Shown here: one piece after another, positions 12,829 through 23,169 of the stretch | Layout of the letters: each line of letters opens with the position of its first letter | How positions within the stretch are numbered: position 1 is the first letter of the stretch | Source of the DNA: Schizophyllum amplum | Lineage: Eukaryota; Basidiomycota; Agaricomycetes; Agaricales; Schizophyllaceae | Length of the DNA: 64,000 bases | Direction: 5' to 3' | NCBI GenBank assembly: GCA_007026445.1 | Contig: VDMD01000036.1 | Coordinates: 62,001 to 126,000 of the forward strand | Notes under the pieces: model-generated | Seen by the model: the letters and a program-made list of their open reading frames with translations, nothing else | Database searches by the model: none | What the model was told of the DNA's origin: nothing | Position numbers and translations under genes: made by a program

Positions 12829-15191
12829 TCAAAGTACCGGTGTTGCGCCCTCTTCGCTTTCCTCGTCCGGCGCCGTGCCCATGTCCGACACTGAGTCGAA
12901 GTCCGGAAATGTGTACGTACCGACGCAGACAAAATTCCCCCTCGAGAACGGGATCACGCCTAGCGCCGGGCAGAATGGGATCGCGCCTAGCGCCGGGAAG
13001 CCGCCATACCTCGTCGCGCAATGCCGCATGGTGATGGTCTCCACGCCATGCCTAGAAGACACATCAGTATGGCACGAATCAGGAGAAGTGGACGACAGAC
13101 ATACGTGGTGCGCAAATGGTCGTACATGGGCTGGCCGCAAAGCACAGTCGCACAGTGTTTGCACTGAACTAGGGAGCTGCCTATTTCCTTCACGCCGAGG
13201 GCGAGGTTCGCGAATTCCCACCGGCAATGTGCAGCATCCTCCTCAGAAAGCACGGACAACTTCTTGATGTAGTCCTTCTTTAATAACTCGTTCATCTGGC
13301 CCGAGTCAACGATGCGCCTCGCATGCATCAAGCAGTACAAACGTACCACATCTGGCCAGCGTATGGCCTCGCTCCTCTGACCGTCCGACGAATCGGACTG
13401 CGACAGGAACCACGGGTCGTGCAACTCCATTTCCCTTCTCGTCGTCGTATCCGGGTCGAGCCCCGTCAGCGCCACGAGCGCGCGAGCCAGTTCAAAATGG
13501 AATCGAGTAGTCATCAGTTGCGCAGGCGACCATGGCCGAAACCCGGTCCGCTGCAGTGCTTCCCACGACGACGTGTCGCCGCGAGCCACCACGTCCTCAT
13601 CTTCTAGAATATCCGGATACGCCTTGGCAGACACGTCCGAGCAGGCGTTGCTAGAGGACACATGGAAGAAGTGAGTTGAGGCCAGGGATAGGTCCGCCGG
13701 GGTCGCTGGATGATGAAGGCCTTTCGATACGACGTTAACGAGAGCCGCATCGGCCTTCTCGCGCCATTCAACGAACCAGGACTGCGGGATATCGTCGATG
13801 AGCGCGCGCATGGTGCTGCAGGACATGAATTGGTCGACTGGAGTGTCCTCAATGGCGACGCGTATGTGGTCGACCGTAACAATGTCACCGACGACGGGGA
13901 AGACTGGATCAAGAGGCTTGGCAGACAGATATTCGTCGTACACATCGGCGAGCTTGTAGTAGCGCGCGTGGAGCGTAGCTGCTCTTTCCCTCGCAAGGCG
14001 TCCCTCTCGCAGCGCCTGCACGTAAGCGACGAGTTCTTGCTCGATTGTCTTCCATCCTTGAAGAATCAGTAACCGAAAGAACACAAGAAACACATCGGAC
14101 ATACCTTCATGAGTCAGGCGCTGCGGGTTCCTTAGCAACGGGTTGTCATCTAAAAGGTACCGGGATTCCTCATACTCGAGCTCCTCCCCCCAACCGAGCT
14201 CACGCAGCCTTTCGTATACACTGGTCGCGTGAGCATGCGGGCCCGTAAATACCACACTAAACTCACAATTCTCTGCGTATCCTGATCTCAGCCCGGCGCC
14301 ACTTCTGCGCGTGATATATACCCGATTTCTGCAAGCGCCAGCCATGCTTGAAAAGCTAAGCGTCAACCAGAGAGCACACATCGTGACGCGTTGGCGCACC
14401 TCCCGCGTCCTTTGGTATATGCTTAACTGGTCCGTCAGCCAAGCGGAGGCCTGCGCTTCGTCGTTCCGAACACGATTGTATCCCGCGCAAAAATTGTCGA
14501 CCTGCGCCCTTGAATATAGCTCACCAACAGAATGGATGCGATCCCTGATGAATGACCGAATCAGAATTGCATCCTCTTCATCGTGTACGTCTGTGATCCG
14601 GATGAACCTAGTTTCACCAGAAATGAGCGCGCGCCTTGATTGCAAAGACACCAGCTTACTCGGTCTTCATGCAGCCTTTGCAAAATCGAAGGCGCGCCCT
14701 CCAAGAGATGAGGGGGGCGTTGGGAGACAAGCAAAACTAAAGTCGGGTCAGTCGATGCCGCGATGCGATGACCAACGATTACAGATACGAACGTACCATG
14801 CATGAATTGTCACACAACAGCCGTGCGTACTGCGGCTCGTTGAGATCCGTTGGGGGCTCTGGCATGTTCTTGTAGTTCCTGAAACTGGTCTGCCAGATCC
14901 ACCGTGCGCTCTTCCGTAAGAGCACGCCGCGCAGCGTCTTGTTCGTCCGTGAAATGGCGAGGAGTTCGGCAGGATGGAGGTAGCAGAAGATCTAGGTCAA
15001 AGATCATCAGAGGCGCGTTCGTAAGTGCTCGTTTTCTCGTCAAAACGCACCTCGTACATCATGTCCAAGGGGAATTCCGAGAGAGCAGCCAGCTTGCCAC
15101 CCGGCATTGCGCCCTGCTTGAGCGGTTTGTGAGCGGTTCGACCGCCGTAACAACCCATGCTCACGTCTTCAGAATGTGTATGGTCAGCCAT
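12829..15191 (-). CDS. Long F-box protein with two zinc-binding modules (B)
   Basis: Tandem paralogue of A. Nine exons on the minus strand: 15191-15051, 14991-14797, 14736-14660, 14607-14400, 14346-14267, 14220-14105, 14056-13347, 13295-13105 and 13051-12829. They total 1941 nt and encode 646 residues. Layout matches A: F-box beginning LAALSEFPLDMMYE, then a CMFC ... CKGC quartet in C-x2-C-x16-C-x2-C spacing, the VFPVVGDIVTVD and MELHDPWF motifs, and a C-terminal CKHC ... H zinc-finger-like element. B lost the intron that A and G have after HS(A/V); that stretch is read through in frame. Its last exon carries an internal duplication giving two PALG(A/V)IPF copies. In the inverted duplication B occupies the place of G. 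SCF substrate receptor is the family expectation; substrate unknown. Confidence 0.9.
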
Positions 15192-15263
15192 CGGTGCATG
15201 GACGACAAGGACAAGGATTATGTAAAGAGCCACGAGCGTGACGATCACGAGTTAGATCACGAT

Positions 15264-15269
15264 CACGTG
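15264..15269. promoter_or_regulatory. CACGTG upstream of F-box B
   Basis: CACGTG in the context GATCACGTGG, about 73 bp upstream of the B start codon, matching the placement in A and G. Confidence 0.5.
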
Positions 15270-15479
15270 GTATGATCAGGCGCGTCGTAACACTGTAACG
15301 CAAGGTTCACAAGGGTTCACAATCCACCGCCCTCATAGCATTGACTTTCCTCAGCATTATACGAGAAAACAATGTACGACATTGAGTAACTACTAGAGGG
15401 GGAATACCTCCTTCGCCCTCCTCTCGTCATTTCCCTCGTTCTCCAATGCTCCGAGTCCTTTCGCCCCGCATCTGGAAAA

Positions 15480-16560
15480 GGTCTCTGGGTACCATAGCAC
15501 AGGCTTTGTATATAGCACACCATAGCAGAGGTTTTTCATGTGGAGCTATATAGAGCTGGTAGCAGCTGTAGCGTTGTAGCCGCTGTAGCACAATTTCCAA
15601 ACGCTGATGTTGCACACAACTGATCGTCTGAATTTCAAATACCTTCGGACCGAACGATCCGCCAGGTCAAAGACGACGAGAAATTCTCTAAGTCCCAATC
15701 CTGGCTTGTCCTCTGACCACGCACTTCCCCCGGTTCCCCAAGGCCACCGTGCGCGCCGGCCCTTCACCTCACCGACTCGGCCGCCTCACTGCGCCCGCTT
15801 AAGGCATCACGCCTCAACATAACGCGTGCGCGCTACCCTCATCTTCCCCATCCTACATCCGCGCCGCCCCGTGCCCGTGCCGCTTCAGCGTCTCGCGCCG
15901 TCTCGCGCCGTCTCAGCACCCCTCCTCACCACCCGTACCTGCGCTGCCGTGCTACGACCGGTACCCCGCTGTGGAACATTGCATCACCGCCTTGCGCCGG
16001 CGTCGTCGCTCACATCCATGTTGCTAGCAGACGAGTACTATGACATGCGTAGAAGGTGCGTGGCCGCTTCTTCATCATTCTCCAGATGCTCATGACCCTC
16101 GATAAAAACATTACCTTCTAGAGTCCCCAAGGAGCTTCCATACGACCTGTCTGTCCACGAAGAAGGACACTGCAGCCAGTCTATTCCTAGCCATAGCTTA
16201 CTGTAGTTAAACAGTAGTAGAGACCCCAATACTATCTGATTCCTCCATAACAACCCATATGCTGCGTCGCACGAGGAGCCCCGGGCAAGCAAAAGCAGAC
16301 GGCGGGTCAATTGATTGCTCGTCGGTCGCCCAAACATGAATATTTCGAATGACGTCAGCCATCCTGCGACCGCGTGCCTTCGAACTTTGATGGCTACAGG
16401 CTGCTACACGCCAGCTACAGCCTGGCTACAGCCTGCTACAGTAGCGAGACCCCTTCATGTAGTGCTATATACAGCGGGTCAAGCAATTCTGCTACGTCTG
16501 CTATGCCTGCTACATAGCGTTACGTAGCCGTGCTGCATTTTCCAGATGCGACGCCTTCGT
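15480..16560. repeat. GCTACA/TGTAGC-rich segments in opposite orientation
   Basis: About 15.48-15.60 kb is rich in TGTAGC and TATATAGAGC words. About 16.38-16.56 kb carries the complementary words (GCTACAG, TAGTGCTATATACAG) as short degenerate repeats. The two blocks face each other across roughly 0.8 kb that holds no gene I can recognise. This could be a relic of a non-autonomous element with repeat-rich ends, but no target duplication or clean boundary was identified. Confidence 0.4.
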
Positions 16561-16756
16561 CTCCCTCTTCGCCCCTCGCCGTTACCTTCATCATCATCTT
16601 CTCAGTCGTTGTCCTCGCTCAATCCTCGCCGCTGTCCTCCTCGTCGTCGCCTTCTTCGCCGTCTTGCTGGTCGTTCTCGTCGTCCTCGTCGCCGTCACGT
16701 TACTCGTCCTCGTCATCCTCATCATCCTCGTCGTCTTCCGAATCGTTTCCAGCGTC

Positions 16757-17278
16757 TCACGAGTCGTCTAATTCATGACAATCCCCGTCGTCGTAAATCC
16801 TGTTAACTTTGACTTTTTCCAGCGCCAGCTTTCTACACCCGCCTCGCACGCTCGACACCCTTCTAGATCGGACGAATCTGCGTAGCGCTGGTTCGCTGAA
16901 ATACCTGTAACTGTACCATACGTTGAAGTCGATCGACGTGATCCGCGGCACGAGCAGCGTTCGCTCAGCGACAGCCGTCATGCGATCGAGGACCTCATCC
17001 GTCAGCGGCCCTGTGCAGCGCGCGTACATCATCGTCATGGACATGGCTTGGTACCAGCCCCATGTAACGGCCATCCGGTCGAGGTCGGGGAGGAGAGCAA
17101 GACACACGAGAAAGGCGCTGCCAGAATCCGTGACGCTGATCTCGTGCAGCTCGAGTGTTCGCACGGAGGGCCTCGGAGTGTGCGCGAGGAAGCGGCTGAA
17201 GGAGACGAGCGGATCTACATCCTCGCAAATGTTCTCTATCAGAAGAAATGTCGCATTGAATACTACGGCCTGCCGCAC
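16757..17278 (-). pseudogene. 5'-truncated LRR F-box relic (R2)
   Basis: The minus-strand frame matches only the C-terminal third of R1. Shared segments include FLAHTPRPSVRTLELHE, LALLPDLDRMAVTWG, GPLTDEVLDRMT and ALRRFVRSRR, ending in LALEKVKVNRIYDDGD. Similarity to R1 stops at about 17.24 kb, where a segment shared with the 3' flank of M3 begins (near 41.86 kb). The F-box and most of the LRR region are missing. As in R1, the DNA after the stop continues in frame as an acidic Glu/Asp tail. It occupies the same place in the left arm as R3 does in the right arm. Not expected to be functional. Confidence 0.8.
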
Positions 17279-17506
17279 CCCCTTCGCCGAGTCACGCGCC
17301 AGCGTCTCCGCCTCGCTCTCTTCTAGTATCCGCTCTCATTGTTTCCGCGTCTCGTCCACGTCACTGCCTCTCGCCTCTCTCTCACCTTCGGATCGTGCAG
17401 CGCCTGCCGTATTGTGCTTGCGCCTCGGGGCACGAGCGAATAGATACGCCGATGTCGACTCACTCTTCGTCTCGCTCTCAGAATCACCCTTCATTGCGTC
17501 TTCACC
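17246..17506. repeat. 3'-flank segment shared with the 41.86-42.19 kb copy
   Basis: The stretch beginning TCGCATTGAATACTACGGCC and running to the 3' end of M1 is closely matched at about 41.86-42.19 kb, 3' of M3. It marks the boundary of the MYND duplication unit next to relic R2. No gene was recognised within it. Confidence 0.65.
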
Positions 17507-19494
17507 TTATTTAACACTCTTCTCCTCGCAATCACTCCTCCAATCGCCTCCAGGACCCACCCACCCATCCCCCACCGGCATATATCCGTCCAACATGAGG
17601 CTCAAAGGTACATCAAGTACCTTAACGCCGTACGGCTTCGCGGTATGGCGCAAAGCGGGTACGAACGCGGTTACGATATAGCGGACCTCACTGTGCTCAT
17701 GAGGATCATTCGACGATGTACGCACGCTGTTCATCAGCTCCTCGAATGTGCCATGAAATTCCTCGCCATGGGTTCCCCGAAGTTGTCGCGGCATCACGCG
17801 CAACGAAGGCTGCGGGGGCATCTGCCGCAGGTCAATGCCGAGGCAGTAGTTGCAGAGCTGCCATCCTTCCGACCTAGGGATCTCGACCAGTTCGAGCTTC
17901 GCGAAATTCATGCGGACGAGGAATCGAGCGTAGAGGATGTGAAATTGCACGTCGAGTGGGGAGACCTCGCTCGAGGGAAGATATCTGAAAGCTGATGAAA
18001 AGTCTTTGTTAGAGGAGGAGGGAAAAAAGGGGGGGTGACGCGAGGAGAAAGCCTTACCTTCGACCATAGTCATGCGGATGGATTGACATCGAGGGCGGTG
18101 CGACGACCAGTCGTGCAGTTGACATTCTGATGAGCAGTAGCATGTCGTCACGCACGCGCATCGACGGAGTCCGTAGCGGTCTTGTGCGCTTCTGCGAGGA
18201 CACTGGAAAAGTCAAGCATCAATGATGGTCCTTCTCGCACAATACACGGAACTCCTACCTTACTATAAGCGCACACCTTCGGATATAACGAGCGCATAAC
18301 CTCAGTGCGCTCACGCATGCTCGTCTGCACCGCCGGACCGCCAAACGGCACGACCTGGCCACCAGGGCCAAGAACGCGCAGCACCTGGACGTGCATGGCC
18401 TGATCCGCGATATAATTAAGCATCGAGTTCGTCGTGTCCGACGGCCTCTTGTTGTGGACCGCACTGATGAGCTCCAGCACACCATCTCGCAGAGCCCAGA
18501 CGAGCAACCGCCGGTCGCCCGCGCACTTCCACATACCCCAGAGCACCATGCACGCTGCCTCCTCCTCCTCCAGCGCGTCCACCGGCCGGTCGAGGAGGCC
18601 GCGAATTACGCGGACGAGCGCCCGGACAACATCCCGCCGCTGCGAGGACGCGGGGATGAACAAGTTCGATACCATCGCCAGCAGGGAGAGCTGGCTCATC
18701 GCCACGCGAACGAGCATCAACTCCGAGTCCATGCTTATCGTTACGTATGGCTCGATGGGCGTAACAAAGAGTTCGACAAGATGGACGAAGCGGCGATAGA
18801 AGCGGCGTGGGTGATGGCCCACGACCGAGAGCGCCATGTCCCGCGCGATCATGTCCACGTCTTCGGGGACTAGTGGTCCGTCGCCATGTACCTTGGATAG
18901 GATGTCGTGGCGCAGGAGCGCGCGCTCGACGGTCAGGAAGAGCATATGAAGGTATTTAGCATGTACCAGCGCAAGCGGGAGCTCACAGTATACGTCGACA
19001 TGGAGCCATAGATCGAACAGCGCGCGGTAAATCTGCGGTGTCTGGTCGAGCAGGTCGGCGAGCGCGGACTTGAGAGTGAACAGGCCATACAAGGCGCTGG
19101 CGAGCACGGATAGTGGAACGTGCGCCATTCGTTCCGTTCCAAAGTGGTGCACTGGGTGGAGGAATTCGATCCAGAGGACTATGTTGTGCCATAGACGGCG
19201 CACGTGGGGAACGAGGAGCCGCCGGAGGGGTGCGGCTTGGTCTATCTGGAAACGGAGGACGCTGGCTATGGCTTCGAGGTCGCGGATGGCGTTGTTCACC
19301 TCGGGTGTGCGGAGACGCCAGTCTTCCAGTGTGAATGGGTCGACGTCAAGGCCCTGGAATCGAAGCTGTGGGCGACGCACCAAGCGCTCGATGCGCTGTG
19401 CGATGCTTGCGACCATTTGGAGGGGAGTCGTTTCATCGAAGCCCTCCGACAGTTCAATGATGCGCGCCGCAATATTTGAAGATGAGTCGGACAT
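17507..19494 (-). CDS. MYND zinc-finger protein (M1)
   Basis: Three exons on the minus strand: 19494-18259, 18202-18058 and 17991-17507 (1866 nt, 621 residues). Residues 1-400 form an all-alpha-looking, leucine-rich region with no known domain that I recognise. The zinc finger is built across the first intron: C408-x4-C413, then C427-x-C429, C433, Y434-C435-x3-C439, W444, H447 and C451. This follows the MYND pattern except that the second Cys pair is C-x-C rather than C-x2-C. The C-terminal region ends with a conserved PLSLMLDGYMPVGDGWVGPGGDW segment shared by all six copies. MYND fingers generally bind proline-rich motifs in protein partners; the partner is unknown. It is divergently transcribed from M2 across 222 bp. 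Intact, unlike its relatives M3 and M6. Confidence 0.9.
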
Positions 19495-19716
19495 GAGAGA
19501 CTGAGGCTGCGGCGAGTGGCGTGTTAGGTCGTTGATGAGAGTCGGAGAACAAGAATCGAACTCGCTCGTTTCAACGTGGCGTGACCTTTGTCATGTGAGG
19601 TCCAACCATCAATCACGTGGTGGCATGTGTTGACCACGTTCATGTTTGTTAGCCGAATTGGCTTGCTTTCTCTTCCCGACCACCATCGTCCACCGCGCCA
19701 CTCATTTCGTGTCTTC
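19495..19716. promoter_or_regulatory. Bidirectional promoter of M1/M2
   Basis: The 222 bp between the two ATGs must hold both core promoters. It contains CACGTG at 19614-19619 in the context AATCACGTGGTGGCATGTG, roughly midway. The same arrangement, with the related GTCACGTGGTGACATGTG, is kept between M3 and M4 and, inverted, between M5 and M6. Confidence 0.6.
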
Positions 19717-21611
19717 ATGTCGAGACCCCCCGAAGACACCATAGCCTCTCTTATCGCGTTGACGCAAGACTTCGATGATGATTCTTCACCCGACGACCTC
19801 GAGAACGCCACTGTACTCCGCATAAGATCCTTGCTTCGACAGCGACAATTCCATTTCGCAGACCTCGAATGCGACCCTTTCATCATGGACAGCGTTCACT
19901 GGAGCCTCCGAACACCTGTCGTACTCAACGCCGTACGCAGCCTCGAAGCAGTAGCCAACATCCTCTGCATCCAACACCCCCAACTCACGCCGCTCATCGA
20001 ACCCCATGTGCGCCAACTATGGCCCCACATCGTATCCTGGATCGACTACCTCCACCCCAAACACCATCTCGGCACCGAGCGAATGTCACACGCCCCCGTC
20101 CCCCTCCTCACCCGCCTCTTCCGCGGCCTCCTCACCCTCAAGCCCGCGATGTTCGACACCTTCGCGCAGACGCCCCATATATACCGCCTGCTCTTCGACC
20201 TGTGGCTCAACATCGACGTGTACTGCGACGAGTTCCCCTACGCCCTCAAGCGTATCAAGCTCCTCTTCGTCACCATCAAGCCCGCGCTCCTGGGCCGCGG
20301 CGCGCCCGCCAAAGTCGCCGCCCGCCAGCCGGTGCTGTCGCCGGACGCCGACCCCGTGGCGCGCGAGATGGCCTTTGCGATCGCCGGGCACAGCCCGCGC
20401 CGCTTCTACCGCCGCTTCGTCCACCTCGTCGACCGCCTCGTCCGCGCGACCGACCCGCACTCGGCGATCTGCTCGAATGCGGACTCGACGGTCAGTTCCG
20501 CGGCGATGAACCAGTTGTCGTTGATGGCGATCTTGTCGAATTTGCTGCTGCCTGCTGCCTGGCAGGGGCGGGACGTCGTCCGGACGCTGGTTCGTATGGT
20601 GCGCTTCTTGCTTGATCGGCCCGGGGACGCGCTGGAGGCCGCTGAGTCGGCGAGTACGGTGTTGTTGGGGATGTGGCAGGCCGCGGACGACCGCCGGTCG
20701 CTCGTCTGGGCTTTGCAAGACGGTCTTCTGGATATGGTTCTCGAGCTGAATGCGATGAGGCCGACGTATGTTACCGGGAAGATGATTGGATGGATCTCGC
20801 AGCAGGCGATGTACGTCAACGTTCTGCGTGCACTTAGCCCGGGCGGAGAGCCGATCCCTTTCGGGAACGAGGAGGTGGACACGACGATGCAGGAGCGAGT
20901 TGCGATATTGCAGTCGTCGTTCGGCAAAATGTGCGGATATGTCAAGGTGCGCTCTTCTTCCACTCGTTCGGAACGCGTACGCTCATTCGGCGCTTGTATA
21001 GTGCTCTCGTAAGCGCGCAGAGGGACGTGCGGGCCTTCGTCGGTGCTCGTGCTTGACGACTTGCTACTGCTCCGCCGAATGTCAGCGGAAGGCCTGGCCA
21101 ACGCATCGCGCTAGATGTAAATCCATCCGCGCAGCTATGGATGAGAGTACGTGAATTTCAGAACATGGAGTCCCGCATCTTTGCTTACCCATTCGAACCA
21201 GGTGTTCTCGCATTTTTCTCCCCGGCAGAGCTCTCTCCCCTGGACGCGCGCTTTCAATCCATCTGCGCTCGCTCATACATCCGGAAGCACGCTTCGGAAC
21301 TCCTCGAGCAAATCGCTTCGAGCGCGGATGGGCAGGCCTGTGATTATTACCTCAGCATCGACCTCGTCGAATTACCGCCACGGCACGTGTGGCGTCGTCT
21401 GACGAAGAGTGATCAGGAAGAGGTTCGCCTTCTTGTGACTATGTTCGTGCCCGCTTTGGGCCACAACGCGCAGAAGGACCCGTATCAGGTGCAGGTATAT
21501 CTTGGGCCGCTGCGACTTTTGCTCGATGGTTATGTCCCGGTGGCGGATGGCTGGTCGGGACCGAGCGGAGAGTGGAGGGCTGACAAGCGCTTGAATCTGA
21601 GGGAACGATAA
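19717..21611 (+). CDS. MYND zinc-finger protein (M2)
   Basis: Three exons: 19717-20946, 21002-21146 and 21202-21611 (1785 nt, 594 residues). The start is the ATG of MSRPPEDTIASLI, conserved in M4 and M5; an upstream in-frame ATG at 19588 would lie inside the shared promoter. It is a distant paralogue of M1 with the same exon layout: a long N-terminal region of unknown fold, then the zinc finger C406-x4-C411, C425-x-C427, C431, Y432-C433-x3-C437, W442, H445, C449. The C-terminal domain includes ELSPLDARFQSICARSY and RLLLDGYVPVADGW. In the un-spliced frame the finger is hidden behind a stop, so the intron placement matters. The role is inferred as a protein-binding adaptor. Confidence 0.9.
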
Positions 21612-22039
21612 GTTTGGCGGCGTCAGATCTAGGATGAAGCGGGACTTGAAGTGGGATATACGACTCTGTGCGGCAGTACTTATTACTTATGTCGCGCTTA
21701 TTAGTACTTCGCGACGCTGTGAAGGTGCGCAACAAAGTAGACATTGGATTCTACCGTTGCTACAGATGACAGTTGCTTCATCGAATCTGCCTCGCTTCAG
21801 TCGAATTGGCGTGATATCGCTTGATCGCGTCACGTCACGGCATTGTTCTACCTTGATCCCGACCTTCATCTCGTCCTCAACCACTGCGTCCTGCGTCGCC
21901 TCCCATTCGTCGATGCCCTTGAAGTAGCATGGCTTATGAAAACGATGAACTGACGGGCTCTGGCGCTCGCTGATGCGCAAGACGTCACTGTGCGCGCGTC
22001 CCGACGCTACGCAAAATCTGACGCGGATACGCGGCGCAT

Positions 22040-22755
22040 ATGCATAAGGTGCGTGCTGCAATCGCAGAAACTCGCGTTCTTCCTCACACCATGCAGCAGG
22101 ACTTGAATGTCGCCGAGGTGCTCGACGACGGCCGAGTCCTCTTCGAATCGTTCGACAGTCGCGCGGTATGGCGTGTTACAGCTTCCCTTGCCAACATCCT
22201 TCCTCATGAAAAGATCACCGCCCTCTGCGACCTCTCTGGAGTGCTCATATATGTGCTGCGGACCGCACCGGTGCGTACTGCAATGTCCGCTACGCGTTTC
22301 GCTCGCTTACGCACCCTCGATAGCGCGACACGATGTCTGCATCCCCGTACAGGCGATGGATCGCTCTTTGGGACCTCCCCCGCGCCGCCTGGATGGACGA
22401 TTCATAACCCCTCCATGTACCACGCTCTGAACCACGCTCTGAACTGCGCTCCACGCTCTGAACAGCGCTGCTCTCATCCCCATTACACTTTGTCAACTCG
22501 ACTTCATCGACAGTTCAGCAGCCCCTGTCGATGACGGCTACTTCGTCTCCAAACAACCCGGCGTGTACAGCTCTACATCGACATTACGCTGCTCTTATAC
22601 GGCGCTAAGTACCAGCTCCTCGTCGAGGTACGTCTTGGCCGTCTTCCTTTCAGAAAAACCACGCTTATTCTTCTCACCTTTAGGTGAACCGGCCATGCTC
22701 GTACAAGCCACGAGAGGCTCTCGGTTTCCCGATTCTCATCTGCACTCGCGAATAA
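22040..22755 (+). pseudogene. Unidentified locus H1, possibly degenerate
   Basis: This segment is conserved, inverted, at 52.19-52.90 kb (H2), so it belongs to the duplicated block. Shared features include an HTMQQDLNVAEV / HAMQKNLIVLEG stretch, a TAPVRTAMSAT / IAPVRTAISVT stretch, and a terminal exon after a GT-AG intron. That exon encodes VNRPCSYKP in H1 and VNRPCSYEP in H2. No single exon chain kept an open frame by eye in either copy. I do not recognise the family. It could be a gene with several very short exons or a decayed one. Confidence 0.4.
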
Positions 22756-22920
22756 GGAGACATGCTTGCCGGTGGGGTAGTTACTGTCGCTGCGGCTTTT
22801 GTCTTTCAATGCACATGTTTTGCCCGTCTCCGTGTGGTTTCGAGAATTCATAGCCGCCAACAATCGTCCCAATTTTCCCCATTAGCCTCAGGTCGCCGTT
22901 GGTCGCCGCCCATCACATGA

Positions 22921-22935
22921 GCGCCCAAAGGGCGC
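22921..22935. promoter_or_regulatory. Conserved hairpin-like palindrome upstream of Z1
   Basis: GCGCCC-AAA-GGGCGC, about 235 bp upstream of the Z1 start. The same palindrome lies at 52021-52035, about 230 bp upstream of the Z2 start, within about 150 bp of otherwise well-conserved flanking sequence. It may be a regulatory site or simply part of the duplicated DNA. Confidence 0.4.
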
Positions 22936-23169
22936 CATTCCGGAGCCAGAGTGGGGAAAGAATCCAGATTACCTTCGCCCGCACGGCCTGTTGCGCGTTC
23001 TCCGTGCATAGTCTTGACGTGTCACATGGTTATGACAGGTTCGTGATCTGGTCGGTCAAATATTCAGTGTCTGCGGGAAAGGGGGTTTTTGTCTCTTCTT
23101 CCTGACCCTCGTCTCATCGTCACCTTCTTCGCAACCCTTCCTCGCCTTTACCGTGGAGAGCGTGAAGTC

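Noticed and set aside
12829..14651. Single-exon reading of F-box B through its introns
   Set aside because: Several introns are read through by chance. Alignment with A and G and the splice consensus show exon boundaries that give equal protein lengths.
19588..19716. Upstream ATG extending M2 by 43 residues
   Set aside because: The extension lies in the divergent promoter including the CACGTG site and is not conserved in M4 or M5.
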